The translations under genes and the position numbers were made by a program. From contig NZ_KB906406.1 of assembly GCF_000381345.1 (NCBI RefSeq), forward strand, positions 62,001 through 126,000: DNA of 64,000 nucleotides. Reading direction: 5' to 3'. Below are positions 48,567-58,312 of this stretch, one piece after another. Below the pieces are notes generated by a model. That model made no database searches. It had not been told where the DNA came from and saw only the letters and a program-made list of their open reading frames with translations. Origin of the DNA: Deinococcus apachensis DSM 19763. Lineage in GTDB: Bacteria > Deinococcota > Deinococci > Deinococcales > Deinococcaceae. Each line of letters starts with the position of its first letter. Within the stretch, counting starts at the first letter, position 1.

Positions 48567-49408
48567 AGGGGGTCCTTCGGGTGGATGGCCTGCCGGGCGA
48601 GCTGGCGGTAGCGGTTCAGCATGTCCTCGCGCGTGCCGCGCTGCACCCGTTCATCCAGCTTGATTTCCCTCAGGTACTTGTAAAGGGCCAGCAGCACGGC
48701 CAGGCGCAGGCCGTGCCGCCCGTCCCGGTAGCCCCTCTTCACCAGAAAGGTCAGGAGGAATTCCCGGACAGGCAGGGCCGTTTCCCGCAGCAGGGAAGGC
48801 CGCACGCCCTGCCCCTGTTTGGTCTGCGCCTCGATGCCGGTGTAGCGGTTGATCTTCTCCATAACGCTGGTGTAGTCGGTATAACTGAAGTGCAGCAGGG
48901 CATTGTCTCCCTGGTAGGGCAGCCTCAGGACGCGTGTGCCGGGCAGAGGATGGAAGAAATTGTGGACCTCGCCAGTTACCCGCATCTGCCCCTGCCGGAA
49001 AAAGCGGACATGGTGGTCCTGCGTCGGCCCCCAGCCCAGTCCCCGCACGGCCACCCCACCAACGAAGTTCTGGTACGGGAGATCGGCGGCGTCGAAGTCC
49101 CCACGCCGGGCAATGGCATGAAGCTGGGCCGCCAACGCGGCGGGCACCACCTCGTCGGCATCCAGCACCAGCACCCAATCGCCGGTAGCCTGGGCGAGCG
49201 CAAAGGCGCGGGCAGGGTCCGCGTACCCGAGGCGTTCATACAGAAAGACGCGGGCACCATACGCCCGTGCGACCGTGGCTGTCCGGTCGTTGCTGTGCAT
49301 ATCGACCACCACGATGTCGTCCACCCAGCGGCAGACGGAGTCGAGGGCCAGGGGCAGGTTGTGTTCTTCATTGAGGGTGTTGATGACGACACTGATGCGG
49401 GGATTCAT
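48563..49408 (-). CDS. Glycosyltransferase family 2
   Basis: Inverting GT-A glycosyltransferase of the WaaE/KdtX-like branch, 281 residues. RISVVINTLNEEHNLPLALDSV opens the nucleotide fold. VVVDMHSNDRTATVARAYGA and WVLVLDADEVV (DAD metal motif) follow, and HVRFFRQGQMRVTGEVHNFF is the catalytic region. The C-terminal FLLTFLVKRGYRDGRHGL is an amphipathic membrane-association segment common in this branch. The frame is open far upstream through the flippase gene, but the ATG at 49408 makes a 4-base overlap with that gene's stop. Confidence 0.9.
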   Translation of the reverse strand: MNPRISVVINTLNEEHNLPLALDSVCRWVDDIVVVDMHSNDRTATVARAYGARVFLYERLGYADPARAFALAQATGDWVLVLDADEVVPAALAAQLHAIARRGDFDAADLPYQNFVGGVAVRGLGWGPTQDHHVRFFRQGQMRVTGEVHNFFHPLPGTRVLRLPYQGDNALLHFSYTDYTSVMEKINRYTGIEAQTKQGQGVRPSLLRETALPVREFLLTFLVKRGYRDGRHGLRLAVLLALYKYLREIKLDERVQRGTREDMLNRYRQLARQAIHPKDPL

Positions 49409-50844
49409 AGGATGGACCTCGGGAGGGGCAGACGCCCCTTCAGCCAGCGGCGGGCGTCCGGCCACAGCAGGACCGCAACCACGACATACAGCAACAGGGG
49501 AACGGCGAACCAGGCTGCCAGCGCCCCCGGACTCTGAGTGTCGCGCCCCAGCATGCCTGCCGTGAGCGCCAGGGGAGCGGCGATCAGCCAGGGGGGCAGC
49601 ACGCTCCGCGAAAACGAAAACGGCAGGGTCTGCCAGGCCACCCGGAAAAGAGCGAGGTTGGTCAGTTGCACACCGGCCGTGGCAAGGGCAAAGCCCAGCG
49701 TTCCGAACTGGAGAATAAGCGGCACACCCAGCCCCCAGGTTGCCAGGAGCCAAACTAGGGCAAAACGGAAGGTGACGTGCGAACGCCCCAGGGCGTTGAG
49801 CAGGGCCAACAGCGGCGTGGCCGTGGCGACGAACAGATTGCCGCACCACAGCAGTTCCAGCAGGGACAACGCTGACAACCACTTGGAGCCAAACACAAGC
49901 GTGGTGAGGGGGACAGCCAGGGCCAGCGTGAGTGTCGCCAGAATGGCGGTGACGCCGTTGGTGAGCAGCAGCACGCGTTCTACGGCGCGGCGCAGGGCCG
50001 CCGGATCCCCCTGCAAGCGCGCGAACACGGGCAGATACAGGCGTTGCAGGAACATCAGGGCCATCACAGGATAGGCCGCCACCGTCTGCGCCCAGTTGAT
50101 ATACCCGACGGCCTGCATGCCCAGCAGGCCACCCACCAGCAGCGGCGTGATGCTGTCCTTGACTAGGGAAACCAGGCTGACCCCCTGGTAGGGCAGGCCA
50201 AACGCCAGGTGAGGCTGCAAAAGGGCCGGATCCCAGCGCCAGCCGATGGGCCAGGGGTGGCGCAGATTGAGGTACATCGCCCCGATCAACGAGCGCAGAG
50301 TCAGGGCCAGCGCAAAGGTCCAGGCACCCCACCCGGCAGCGGTACCATAAATGAGAACACCATTATAAACCAGGGCCTGGAGCACCTCTGCGACCGCCAG
50401 CTTCTGGAAGTGCAACTCGCGTTCCAGGCGAATGGCGGCGATGGTCTGAAATGACGTGAGGAACAGGGAGACCCCCACCGCGCGAAACAGCCAGACATAG
50501 GCAGGTTCCAGATGAACGTAGCGTGTCAGGAAGGGCGCGGCCAGCCAGAGTGCGGTTGACAGCACACCCGCGCTGATCTGCTGGAAGGTAAACACCACCC
50601 GGTAGGTATGCAGGTCGGGTTCCTCCGGCTGCCGGATCAGGCTCGCCCCCAGGCCGACATCGCCTACCGCGATCAGGAAAACCAGCACAAAGGCCATCAG
50701 GCTGTATACCCCGAATTCGGCAGGGACCAGCCAGCGGGCCAGCAGCACCCCCGTTAGGACGTTGAGGCCCTGGATCACCACCTGCCGGACCAACAGCGCC
50801 GCTGCCCCCTGCATGGCCGCACGGCCAACGGTGGCTGCGGTCAC
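49405..50844 (-). CDS. wzx: Wzx-type oligosaccharide flippase
   Basis: Predicted flippase moving the undecaprenyl-linked repeat unit across the membrane, 479 residues with 12-14 hydrophobic segments. It opens AAMQGAAALLVRQVVIQGLNVLTGVLLARWL, then GVYSLMAFVLVFL and DVGLGASLIRQ, the polysaccharide-biosynthesis (MATE/MOP) signature. I use the GTG at 50844, which overlaps the Wzy stop by four bases, rather than upstream frame starts. Several AT-rich codons (e.g. 50340-50390) hint at a different base use from housekeeping genes, as often seen in surface-glycan loci. Confidence 0.9.
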   Translation of the reverse strand: MTAATVGRAAMQGAAALLVRQVVIQGLNVLTGVLLARWLVPAEFGVYSLMAFVLVFLIAVGDVGLGASLIRQPEEPDLHTYRVVFTFQQISAGVLSTALWLAAPFLTRYVHLEPAYVWLFRAVGVSLFLTSFQTIAAIRLERELHFQKLAVAEVLQALVYNGVLIYGTAAGWGAWTFALALTLRSLIGAMYLNLRHPWPIGWRWDPALLQPHLAFGLPYQGVSLVSLVKDSITPLLVGGLLGMQAVGYINWAQTVAAYPVMALMFLQRLYLPVFARLQGDPAALRRAVERVLLLTNGVTAILATLTLALAVPLTTLVFGSKWLSALSLLELLWCGNLFVATATPLLALLNALGRSHVTFRFALVWLLATWGLGVPLILQFGTLGFALATAGVQLTNLALFRVAWQTLPFSFSRSVLPPWLIAAPLALTAGMLGRDTQSPGALAAWFAVPLLLYVVVAVLLWPDARRWLKGRLPLPRSIL

Positions 50845-52154
50845 GGGGTAGCCCTCCCCAGCGCCTGACGACGGGCGCAGTGGCCGAGATACACGGTGTA
50901 TCCCAGGGCAGGCAGCAGCCAGAAGACGTAGTACAGCACGTTGTTGAACTGAGAAGCGAAGAGGATGGTCACGGCCAGACAGGCCCAGTACGCCCAGAAA
51001 CCGAAGGCCAGGGGACCTCGCAAGCGGGCACCCCACCGGAACGCCGCCGTGATGGTCAGGCCCAGCAGCAGGATGGTAAAGGGAATCCCGAAGTTTGCGG
51101 CGGTCGCCTGCAAGGAGGAATCCAGGGAGGGCAACCGGCGGTACTGTTCCGTGAACATGGACAGGTAGTTGTACCCCACACCGAAGAGGGGATGGGCGGC
51201 AATCAGTTGCATGCCGAAGTCGTATGAGTCGAAGCGGGCCGCCGCCGAACGATCATCACCGATGGTCGACAAACGGATCAGCGTGCGGGCCAGATAGGGC
51301 AGGTAAAAGGGCAGCAGGGCCAGCAGCAATATGGGGGACAGGCTTGCCTGGAGCAGATGACGGGTGTCTATCCAGGACCGGCGTGCCGCCACCAGCGCGG
51401 AGAGAAACAGCAGGAAGAGCAGTTGCAGAACAGCCGCGGCCAGTGCGCTGCGGGAGCCAGTGAGCAGGATCGCCACCAGCGTCAGCACAAGCACCGCCCA
51501 CCAGCGGAAAGCGGGCTGACTGTGCAGCAGCACATAACTCCAGGTCAGGGGCAGCAGCAGGATCACACCGAAGAAATTGGGGTCGAAGTAGGCGGACACC
51601 AGGCGGTTCAGGTGTGGGTCGCCCTGGAACACCACACCCATACGGCTCAACCAGGCCCACAAATCTCGGGAGTCGGGAAAGAGCAGCAGCAGCAGGAATG
51701 CCAACGCCACCACCGCCAGGTACAGGCGAACAAACAGCCGCGTGACCCGCTTGAATGCCTGACCATACTGTAAATATAGGGCTGTCCCCAGGAGGATGCC
51801 CGCCGTCAGGGTCCCCAGCAGCCGCAGCGCGTAGAGCAACGGCACAGCCTGCATCCCCCACTGCAAGACGCCCGTCAGGGCCGACAGAAGCAGGACCACC
51901 GCGCAGGGCAACACCCAGGGAAGACTGAGTCGCCGGGCAGGGCCGGACAGCAGCAGATAAGCACCCGCCAGGACATACAGCAGAACCTCGCTGATCAGCA
52001 TGTTGTCCCCCAACCCACCACTGGGAATCAACCGCGCAAAGTTTCCAATCAACAGGAACGCCAGGCAGACCAGCACAAACCACCTCGCCCGGTGCCGTGT
52101 CCTGTGTCCTTGCGGCCAGAAGAGAACGCCTGGCAGCAGCACCTTAATATGCAC
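50841..52154 (-). CDS. wzy: Wzy-type O-antigen/EPS polymerase
   Basis: Predicted polymerase of lipid-linked repeat units, 437 residues with about 11 membrane helices and a long outward loop around 310-360. [20 protein letters not shown] and [16 protein letters not shown] are typical Wzy/ligase motifs; the outward-facing arginines hold the lipid diphosphate. The start is GTG at 52154, overlapping the initiating-transferase gene end by 11 bases. Position between transferase and flippase genes supports the call over WaaL-type ligase. Confidence 0.85.
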   Translation of the reverse strand: MHIKVLLPGVLFWPQGHRTRHRARWFVLVCLAFLLIGNFARLIPSGGLGDNMLISEVLLYVLAGAYLLLSGPARRLSLPWVLPCAVVLLLSALTGVLQWGMQAVPLLYALRLLGTLTAGILLGTALYLQYGQAFKRVTRLFVRLYLAVVALAFLLLLLFPDSRDLWAWLSRMGVVFQGDPHLNRLVSAYFDPNFFGVILLLPLTWSYVLLHSQPAFRWWAVLVLTLVAILLTGSRSALAAAVLQLLFLLFLSALVAARRSWIDTRHLLQASLSPILLLALLPFYLPYLARTLIRLSTIGDDRSAAARFDSYDFGMQLIAAHPLFGVGYNYLSMFTEQYRRLPSLDSSLQATAANFGIPFTILLLGLTITAAFRWGARLRGPLAFGFWAYWACLAVTILFASQFNNVLYYVFWLLPALGYTVYLGHCARRQALGRATP

Positions 52155-53589
52155 CCCGGCCCATCAATACCACCCTCACCGTCTGAATCATGACCACCAT
52201 ATCCAGCCAGGGCGTCCAGTTGGTCACGTAGAACCGGTCCATCGCCACCCGCTCGTCATAACTCGTGTCACTGCGGCCGTTGGCCTGCCAGTAGCCGGTC
52301 ATGCCGGGACGGATCTGCTTGTAGACCTCGTAGACCTCACCGTACTTCTCCACCTCGGCCTGCACGATGGGGCGGGGTCCGACCAAGCTCATGGTGCCCA
52401 GCAGCACATTGGCAAGCTGCGGCAACTCATCCAGACTGGTCTTGCGTAGGAACGCGCCAACCCGGGTCACGCGAGGGTCGTTTTTGAGCTTGTGCGTGGC
52501 CTCGAACTCAGCTCGGAGAGCTGGATCGCTGTCCAGCATGTGATTCAATTTTTCTTCCGCGTCGTGGTGCATGCTGCGGAACTTGAAACAGTCAAAAGAT
52601 TGACCGCCCCGCCCCAGGCGGCGCGCCCGGTAGACCACCGGACCGGGGCTGTCGAGCCGGATGGCCAGGGCGATCAGCAGCAGCCCGGGGAAAATCAGCA
52701 GCCCACCCAGGACCGCGCCCACCAGATCAATGCCTCGCTTGATCACGCGCGCCTGCACGCTCCGCAGGTTGTTCCTGATTTCCAGGCTGGCCATGCTGCC
52801 GATGTTGTGCGGCAAAAGGGCCTGGTTGGGCACGCCGAAAAGGTCGGGAATCACCCAGGTAATGGGGAAGGCGGCGTAGATGCTGTTGACCAGGCGGCGC
52901 TGCGTCTCGGCCCGCGCGCCGGGAATGGAGATCAGGGCCTGCTCGGTGAGAGGGTCGATGAGGGCCTGCTCGATGGGGCCGAGGACAGGCACGCCCTGCA
53001 AGGTGGTGCCGTGCAAGGCGGGGTTGTCGTCGTAGGCGGCCACCGGATTGAGGCCGTAGGCGGGATGGGCCCGCAGGTGGGCGATGGTCAGGGCCGCGGT
53101 GTGCCCGGCACCGATCACGCTGATGGACCGCCCGAAATGCCCGGTGGAGATCAGCAGGGCGCGCACGGCGTACCGCATCAGCAGGGACAGGATCAGGATG
53201 AGCGTCCACAGGATCAGAACGCCCGTGACGCCGGGAGCGAAACGTTGCACCGCGAAGGCGGCGGCGAGTTGCCCCACTGCGACCTGCACGGTGCCAGTCG
53301 TGTGCAGGCGCAGTTCCGTCTGGGGGGAACGGCCGTAGCTGGGATAGAGGCCCTGATAGGCCCGCCATAGCACCCAGAGGACCATCCAGATCAGGGTGCT
53401 TTCCAGGGAGAGGACGGGGCGGCCGGTGGCGGTCAGGATCAGGGAGGCGAGTTCCTGCGCGAGCAGCGCGCTGAGGACGTCCCCCAGCAGCAGGCAGACG
53501 GCCTGGGGCAGCGCGGCCAGGCGGGCCGGGGCGGCCTGGCTTCCCAGCCGTGCCGGGGAGGCCGTCCTCGCCGATACGCGCAGGCCCAT
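52144..53589 (-). CDS. Initiating polyprenyl glycosylphosphotransferase (WbaP-like)
   Basis: Starts the polysaccharide by moving a sugar-1-phosphate onto undecaprenyl phosphate. The 481 residues include four N-terminal membrane helices, a CoA-binding-like cytosolic domain ([20 protein letters not shown]), a fifth helix ([20 protein letters not shown]) and the catalytic domain. [14 protein letters not shown] holds the catalytic Asp-Glu pair. [27 protein letters not shown] and [22 protein letters not shown] complete it. The sugar is probably galactose or glucose, as in WbaP. It starts three bases after the Wzc-like gene. Confidence 0.93.
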   Translation of the reverse strand: MGLRVSARTASPARLGSQAAPARLAALPQAVCLLLGDVLSALLAQELASLILTATGRPVLSLESTLIWMVLWVLWRAYQGLYPSYGRSPQTELRLHTTGTVQVAVGQLAAAFAVQRFAPGVTGVLILWTLILILSLLMRYAVRALLISTGHFGRSISVIGAGHTAALTIAHLRAHPAYGLNPVAAYDDNPALHGTTLQGVPVLGPIEQALIDPLTEQALISIPGARAETQRRLVNSIYAAFPITWVIPDLFGVPNQALLPHNIGSMASLEIRNNLRSVQARVIKRGIDLVGAVLGGLLIFPGLLLIALAIRLDSPGPVVYRARRLGRGGQSFDCFKFRSMHHDAEEKLNHMLDSDPALRAEFEATHKLKNDPRVTRVGAFLRKTSLDELPQLANVLLGTMSLVGPRPIVQAEVEKYGEVYEVYKQIRPGMTGYWQANGRSDTSYDERVAMDRFYVTNWTPWLDMVVMIQTVRVVLMGRGAY

Positions 53590-53592
53590 GCC

Positions 53593-55275
53593 CTAGCGCA
53601 CTTCCTTGACGGTCGGGGTGGGCGCAGCGGGAGCGGGCGGGGCGGGAAGGGCGGGTCCGTAGCGGCGGGGCATCCGGGACGGACCCGCCACCTTGTTGAG
53701 GACGAACCCCACGACGGGCACGTCAGCCAGCCGCGCGGACCGCAGCACCTGACACACGTCCGGAAGGCGCGTTCGGCCCATCTCAGTCACCAGCAGCACG
53801 GCGTCCACCTGTTGCCCCAGGGCCAGCCCGTCAGCCAGCGCCAGCAGGGGTGGGCTGTCCACCAGCACCACGTCGTAGCCCTGGCTCCAGCGGCGCAGCC
53901 ACTCGCCCAGCTCAGGGCGGCTCAGCAGGGCCAAGCTCCCATGGGGGGCAGAGCCAGCGGGCAGCAGGTCAATGTTGGGGGCGACTGGCTTCACCTCCAC
54001 GTTCACGGGCGCGCGCAGGGCCTCCGCGAAGCTGTGTGCACCGCCCGTGCGGCCGGGAGCGTGCCCGGGCTGTCCGCCTGTGCCCACGTCCCAGAGGTCC
54101 TGCTGCCCGCCGCGCCACAGGTCGGCATCGAGGAGCAGCACCCGCTGCCCGCTGTCGGCCAGACTGCTCGCCAGGGCGGCGGTCAGGCTGCTCGCGCCCT
54201 CACCTCCGGCGAGCCCGGCGATCATCAGGATAGGCCGGGGCTGCCGCAGCGTGGCCTGCAGGTTGACGCGCAAGAAGCCCAGAGCCTCTGACTGTGCGAG
54301 GGAAAAGCTCCCTGAAGGGCGCAGGCGCGGCAGCCTCCCCAGCACCGGGAGGTTCAAGGTCAGCAGCTCCGCATCGGTCTGGACCCGGCGGTCCAACACG
54401 CTCAGGAGGGCCGCCACACCAGTTCCCAGTAGCAGCGCCAGCAGGCCAGCCAAGACCGCATTCCGCAGCGGCGAAGGCGTCACGGGCCGGAGCGGTTCCA
54501 CGGCGCTGGTGAGGGGCTTGAGGACGCCCGGCCGGGCCTGCTCCAGAAAACTGAGCTGCGCGAGGTTGTCCTGCATGGTGGCGCGGCGATAGAGCAGGGT
54601 CTGGCGCTCCAGCGCCGACAGCCCCGGCAGGGCCAGGCGGCGGTCCGTCTGGGCCAGTTGCAGGGTGAAGTTCTCGCGGGCCAGGCGCACATCCCGCAGG
54701 GTGCGTTCGGCATCCCAGTTCAGCAGCAGCTTGCCCGTCAGATTGACGAGCACCTGTGCGGCTTGGGGCGTCTGCGCGCGAGCACGCACCTGATAGATGC
54801 TGTTCTCCCCGCCGCCCTGATCCGCCGTCACTGAGACGGTGCGGTTCCGCTGGCTCCCCTCGCCCTCCCGCACCGGGGTCAACAGCTCACGGGTCAACTG
54901 CTTCACCAGGCGTTGCCGTTCCGCGGGCGCAATGGCCTGGTTATCCCGGACGGCCTCAATCAGCGGCCGCAGAATCAGCGGACTCTCCACGACCTCGGCC
55001 ACGGTGCCCGGCGGCAGCGGAGAGATCACCGAGCCCCCAACCACACCGATCTGGCTCTGGCTGCTGGAAGCCAGCAGGCCTGCCGCAGCCTCGTACACGC
55101 GCGGCTGGGCGCGGGACCAGAGGTAAACGGCCAGCGCCAGCAGGGCCGCCGTCAGGAGGATGACGGGCAGACGCTGCCGCACCCCCTGCCAGAGGGTCGC
55201 AAGGTCGATTTCGTTATCGGTATCCTGGCGGAGCAGGTCGGGAGAGTCGGGCTCGGGGGGACGGTATGCGGTCAC
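53593..55275 (-). CDS. Wzc-like chain-length determinant with degenerate BY-kinase domain
   Basis: A 560-residue membrane protein controlling chain length or export. The Wzz part spans two helices (37-53 and 273-293) with a periplasmic region between. The cytosolic BY-kinase-like domain follows from about 345. Walker A reads GGEGASS at 357-363. The invariant lysine of GEGKS is Ala361, so ATP binding and kinase activity are doubtful. LLDADLWRG (383-390) and [15 protein letters not shown] keep Walker A' and B. The C-terminus is Pro/Ala-rich with a single tyrosine instead of a tyrosine cluster. The GTG start overlaps the manC stop by four bases. Confidence 0.88.
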   Translation of the reverse strand: MTAYRPPEPDSPDLLRQDTDNEIDLATLWQGVRQRLPVILLTAALLALAVYLWSRAQPRVYEAAAGLLASSSQSQIGVVGGSVISPLPPGTVAEVVESPLILRPLIEAVRDNQAIAPAERQRLVKQLTRELLTPVREGEGSQRNRTVSVTADQGGGENSIYQVRARAQTPQAAQVLVNLTGKLLLNWDAERTLRDVRLARENFTLQLAQTDRRLALPGLSALERQTLLYRRATMQDNLAQLSFLEQARPGVLKPLTSAVEPLRPVTPSPLRNAVLAGLLALLLGTGVAALLSVLDRRVQTDAELLTLNLPVLGRLPRLRPSGSFSLAQSEALGFLRVNLQATLRQPRPILMIAGLAGGEGASSLTAALASSLADSGQRVLLLDADLWRGGQQDLWDVGTGGQPGHAPGRTGGAHSFAEALRAPVNVEVKPVAPNIDLLPAGSAPHGSLALLSRPELGEWLRRWSQGYDVVLVDSPPLLALADGLALGQQVDAVLLVTEMGRTRLPDVCQVLRSARLADVPVVGFVLNKVAGPSRMPRRYGPALPAPPAPAAPTPTVKEVR

Positions 55276-56357
55276 GCGAAGCGCTCCAATTCCGGGTGGG
55301 CCTTGAGTTGCTGCACCACCTTCTTGATGTCCTGGGTGCGGTCCTTTCGCACCACCAGCGTCACCTCATCGGTGCGGACGACCACCACGTCCTCCAAGCC
55401 GATAGTGGCGATCAAGTCATCGCCCCGGGTGGTATACAGGATGGCCCCCCCGGTGTCCAGGCTGACATGCCGCCCCACCGAGACGTTCTGGCCCTCCCCC
55501 TTCAGCAGGCGCTCCAGGGCGTTCCAGTCTCCCAAGTCGTCCCAGCCGAACTCGGCCGGGATCACTGCGACCTCGTCGGACTTCTCCAGGATGGCGTAGT
55601 CGATGCTGATCTTCTGTACCTGGGGAAAGACGCCGCGAATGCCCCCCGGCGACCGGCCGCGAGCCAGCGCCTCCGAGAGCTGGGCGTACATCTCGGGCTG
55701 ATACTGCCGGAAGGCGTCCAGGATAGCTCCCACCCGCCAGAGGAACATCCCGCTGTTCCAGGTATAACGCCCGTCGGCGACCAGGGTGCGGGCGGTCTCC
55801 GCGTCGGGCTTTTCGGTGAAGCGCGACACCCGGTAGGCGGGCAGTTCGCCGCCCTGCAACAGCTCTCCGCGCTGGATGTAGCCATACCCGGTGGCAGGAA
55901 AGGTGGGGGTGATCCCCAGCGTGACGAGTTGGCCGGTCGAGTGGGCGACCTCGATGGCCCGGCGCACCGCGCGGCCGAATGCCATCGGATTGGTGATGCG
56001 GTGGTCGGCGGGAAAGACGCCCATCACGGCTTCCGGGGCCTCCTGGGCCACCCGCAGGGCCGCATACAGGACGGCCGGGGCAGTGTCCCGCGCGACCGGC
56101 TCGACGATCAGGTTCTCGACGGGCATGTCGGGGAGCTGCTCGAGCACCTGCGTGCGGTACTCGCCCCCTGTGACCACCATGACCTGCTCGGGGCTGCCGC
56201 TCAGTACGCTCAGGCGGTCACTGGTGGCCTGAAGCAGGCTGCGCCCGGTCTCGTCCAAGGTGAGGAACTGTTTGGGGCGGTGCCTGCGGGACAGGGGCCA
56301 GAAGCGTTCGCCGCTGCCCCCAGCGAGAATGACGGGAAGAAAGACTGCTTCGCTCAT
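55272..56357 (-). CDS. manC: Mannose-1-phosphate guanylyltransferase
   Basis: Makes GDP-mannose from mannose 1-phosphate and GTP. The 361 residues contain [23 protein letters not shown] (nucleotide site), [24 protein letters not shown] and [10 protein letters not shown]. Only the transferase domain is present, without the C-terminal isomerase of bifunctional ManC/AlgA. It leads the polysaccharide operon and supplies donor for mannosyltransferases and for Gmd-Fcl. Its ATG overlaps the stop of a 31-codon upstream frame by four bases. Confidence 0.94.
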   Translation of the reverse strand: MSEAVFLPVILAGGSGERFWPLSRRHRPKQFLTLDETGRSLLQATSDRLSVLSGSPEQVMVVTGGEYRTQVLEQLPDMPVENLIVEPVARDTAPAVLYAALRVAQEAPEAVMGVFPADHRITNPMAFGRAVRRAIEVAHSTGQLVTLGITPTFPATGYGYIQRGELLQGGELPAYRVSRFTEKPDAETARTLVADGRYTWNSGMFLWRVGAILDAFRQYQPEMYAQLSEALARGRSPGGIRGVFPQVQKISIDYAILEKSDEVAVIPAEFGWDDLGDWNALERLLKGEGQNVSVGRHVSLDTGGAILYTTRGDDLIATIGLEDVVVVRTDEVTLVVRKDRTQDIKKVVQQLKAHPELERFA

Positions 56358-56449
56358 GCCCGGGCCCTCGGCCCACCCGATGCGTTCAGGCGTCGCCGAA
56401 CCCCGTGCCGCCGCCAGCCCCTCGCTTGCCTTGCCAGTTGTTGACTCAT
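56354..56449 (-). CDS. 31-codon Arg-rich leader frame coupled to manC
   Basis: ATG at 56449 with GGAG seven bases upstream opens [20 protein letters not shown] and ends RARA-stop. TGA of this frame overlaps the manC ATG (ATGA). About one residue in three is arginine. It is too basic and short for a known domain. Coupling suggests that its translation sets the expression of the whole polysaccharide operon. Confidence 0.45.
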   Translation of the reverse strand: MSQQLARQARGWRRHGVRRRLNASGGPRARA

Positions 56450-56469
56450 GGGAACTCCAATGTTGGGCG

Positions 56470-56483
56470 GGAAAAATTTTTCC
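56470..56483. promoter_or_regulatory. Perfect 14-base palindrome in EPS operon leader
   Basis: GGAAAAATTTTTCC reads the same on both strands. It lies between a TAAACT box at 56494-56499 (minus strand) and the leader frame, where a repressor would block transcription. No known Deinococcus operator matches in my memory. Confidence 0.45.
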
Positions 56484-56493
56484 TGCACCGCTC

Positions 56494-56499
56494 AGTTTA
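56494..56499 (-). promoter_or_regulatory. Candidate -10 box of EPS operon
   Basis: TAAACT on the minus strand, 45 bases before the leader ATG at 56449. No good -35 box is seen, so an activator may be needed. Confidence 0.35.
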
Positions 56500-56667
56500 C
56501 CCTCTCCTCACCCCCACTCGGGGGGGTCCCCGGGTCGGCGAGCGTGCCGGGAAACACCCCGCAGTAAAGCGCAAAAGACAGGTCTTGTCCCCCTGTTTTG
56601 CCCGCGCCTCACCCGCCCGGGGGGCTCGATGAAGGGGGCGTCAGCTTCATGAGGGGACGGAACTTCC

Positions 56668-56673
56668 TAGAAT
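56668..56673 (+). promoter_or_regulatory. -10 box of leaderless nucleotidylyltransferase gene
   Basis: TAGAAT, seven bases before the ATG at 56681. It overlaps an alternative in-frame ATG at 56672, arguing for the downstream start. Confidence 0.5.
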
Positions 56674-56680
56674 GCGGCGG

Positions 56681-57739
56681 ATGAAAGCGATTATTCCCGC
56701 CGCGGGACTCGGCACCCGCCTGCGTCCGCTGACCTTCACGCGCCCCAAGCCCGTCCTGCCGGTCGCGGGCGCGCCCATCATCGTGCATGCGCTGCGGACC
56801 CTGCTGGACGCCGGGATTGACGAGGTGGCGATCATCGTGTCGGACGCCACCCGCGCCGAGATCGGGGACACCCTGAAGCAGGCGCCCGAGGCGCAGGTGA
56901 CCCTGATCGACCAGCACGAGCAGCTCGGCCTGGGGCACGCGGTCCTGATGGCGCGCGAGTGGGTGGGGCAGGACAACTTCTGCGTGTACCTGGGGGACAA
57001 CCTCTTCGAGCACGGGGTGCGGCCCTTTATCGAGCGCTTCGAGAGTGAGCGTCCGGCGGCGGTGATCGCGCTGGTGGAGGTGCCCGACCCCACCGCCTTC
57101 GGGGTGGCGCAGCTCGACGGCGACCGGATCACCCGGCTGGTCGAGAAGCCCAAGGTGCCGCCGAGCAACCTGGCCGTGGCGGGGCTGTACTGCTTCACCC
57201 CGGAGGTCTTCGGGGTGCTCGACGGGATGCCGCCCTCGGCGCGCGGGGAGTACGAGATCACGGACGCGATTCAGGGCCTGATCGACCGCGGCCGCACCGT
57301 GCTGGGCCAGCGGGTGGAGGGCTGGTGGAAGGACACCGGGCGCCCGGCCGACCTGCTCGACGCCAACCGCCTGTTGCTCGAAAGGGTCACGGAGGACGTG
57401 CAGGGGGAGGTCAGCGACTCACGGCTCACCGGCCGGGTGGTGATTCCGGCCTCGGCGCAGGTCCGGCGCAGCAAGATCGTCGGCCCGGTGCTGCTGGGCG
57501 AGGGCGTGGTCGTCGAGGACGCCTATATCGGGCCCTTCACCTCCATCGGCCGGGACAGCGTGATCCGGCAGGCCGAGGTCGAGCACAGCGTGGTGGACGC
57601 CGAGGCGCGCATCGAGTGCCTGAACACCCGCCTCCAGGACTGCCTGATCGGGGTGCGCGCCCAGGTGCGGGGCGGGCGCAAGGTACCCAGCACCCACAAG
57701 CTCACCCTCTCGGACGCGAGCGTGGTCGAGTTGGCGTGA
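56681..57739 (+). CDS. Glucose-1-phosphate thymidylyltransferase, StrD-like long type
   Basis: Sugar-nucleotide synthase, 352 residues, probably making dTDP-glucose. [23 protein letters not shown] is the nucleotide-binding signature, with [10 protein letters not shown] and [19 protein letters not shown] downstream. Unlike the 290-residue RfbA, it has a C-terminal left-handed beta-helix of hexapeptide-like turns ([21 protein letters not shown]), as in StrD-type enzymes. It is divergent from the polysaccharide operon and could supply it. No rfbB/C/D genes are nearby. The start at 56681 fits a leaderless message. Confidence 0.88.
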   Translation: MKAIIPAAGLGTRLRPLTFTRPKPVLPVAGAPIIVHALRTLLDAGIDEVAIIVSDATRAEIGDTLKQAPEAQVTLIDQHEQLGLGHAVLMAREWVGQDNFCVYLGDNLFEHGVRPFIERFESERPAAVIALVEVPDPTAFGVAQLDGDRITRLVEKPKVPPSNLAVAGLYCFTPEVFGVLDGMPPSARGEYEITDAIQGLIDRGRTVLGQRVEGWWKDTGRPADLLDANRLLLERVTEDVQGEVSDSRLTGRVVIPASAQVRRSKIVGPVLLGEGVVVEDAYIGPFTSIGRDSVIRQAEVEHSVVDAEARIECLNTRLQDCLIGVRAQVRGGRKVPSTHKLTLSDASVVELA

Positions 57740-58248
57740 CGGACCTGTTAGCCCTTCCAGCGGACCTGCCCAACTCAGTGGACGATGGGGCGTGTGACCG
57801 CCTGCCGGGGCTGAGGCTTCCCCCGGTTCCGCTGCCCGCGACGGACGGAAACACGGTCGACCTGTCCGCCCTTCCCGGACGAACCGCGCCCTACGTCTAC
57901 CCGCTCACCGGGCGGCCAGACCAGGCCCTCCCCGGCGATTAGGCCTTGATCCCGGGAGCATCACGCTGAGCTGGGCGCCGGGGTGTTCGGGCTGAGCACA
58001 CAGGACACGGCCTACCAGCAGGAGGAGGCGCGGCGGCTGCATCTCCCCTTCCCGCTGCTGTCGGACGCGGAGCTGGCCTCATACGGGCGCTGGACCTGCC
58101 CACCTTCGAGGTGGACGGCCGGACGCTCCTGCGGCGGGTCTCGCTGATCCTGCAAGGCGGCGTGATCGAGCACGTGTTCTACCCGGTCTTTCCCCCCGGC
58201 CGGAACGCGGCGGACGTGCTCGCTTGGCTGAGGGTTCATCCGGCCTGA
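57736..58248 (+). pseudogene. Decayed peroxiredoxin gene
   Basis: Three reading frames together match one peroxiredoxin of the AhpC/TSA type. Part one starts at GTG 57736 (4-base overlap with the preceding gene) and runs to APYVYPLTGRPDQALPGD, then TAG at 57940. ALIPGA continues in frame, but the catalytic Cys segment that should follow is absent. Part two resumes at 57968 as GVFGLSTQDTAYQQEEARRL and PFPLLSDAEL. Part three, in another frame, runs from 58090 as LDLPTFEVDGRTLLRRV to EHVFYPVFPPGRNAADVLAWL. One stop codon, one internal deletion and a second frameshift make the gene non-functional. Confidence 0.85.
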
Positions 58249-58300
58249 ACGTGTCCCCCTGGACCGTGCCCGCCCCCCGGTGTAGGAAAGGGCAGCGCCC

Positions 58301-58306
58301 TATCAT
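58301..58306 (+). promoter_or_regulatory. -10 box of leaderless DUF177 gene
   Basis: TATCAT, six bases before the ATG at 58313. Confidence 0.5.
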
Positions 58307-58312
58307 GGTGGG

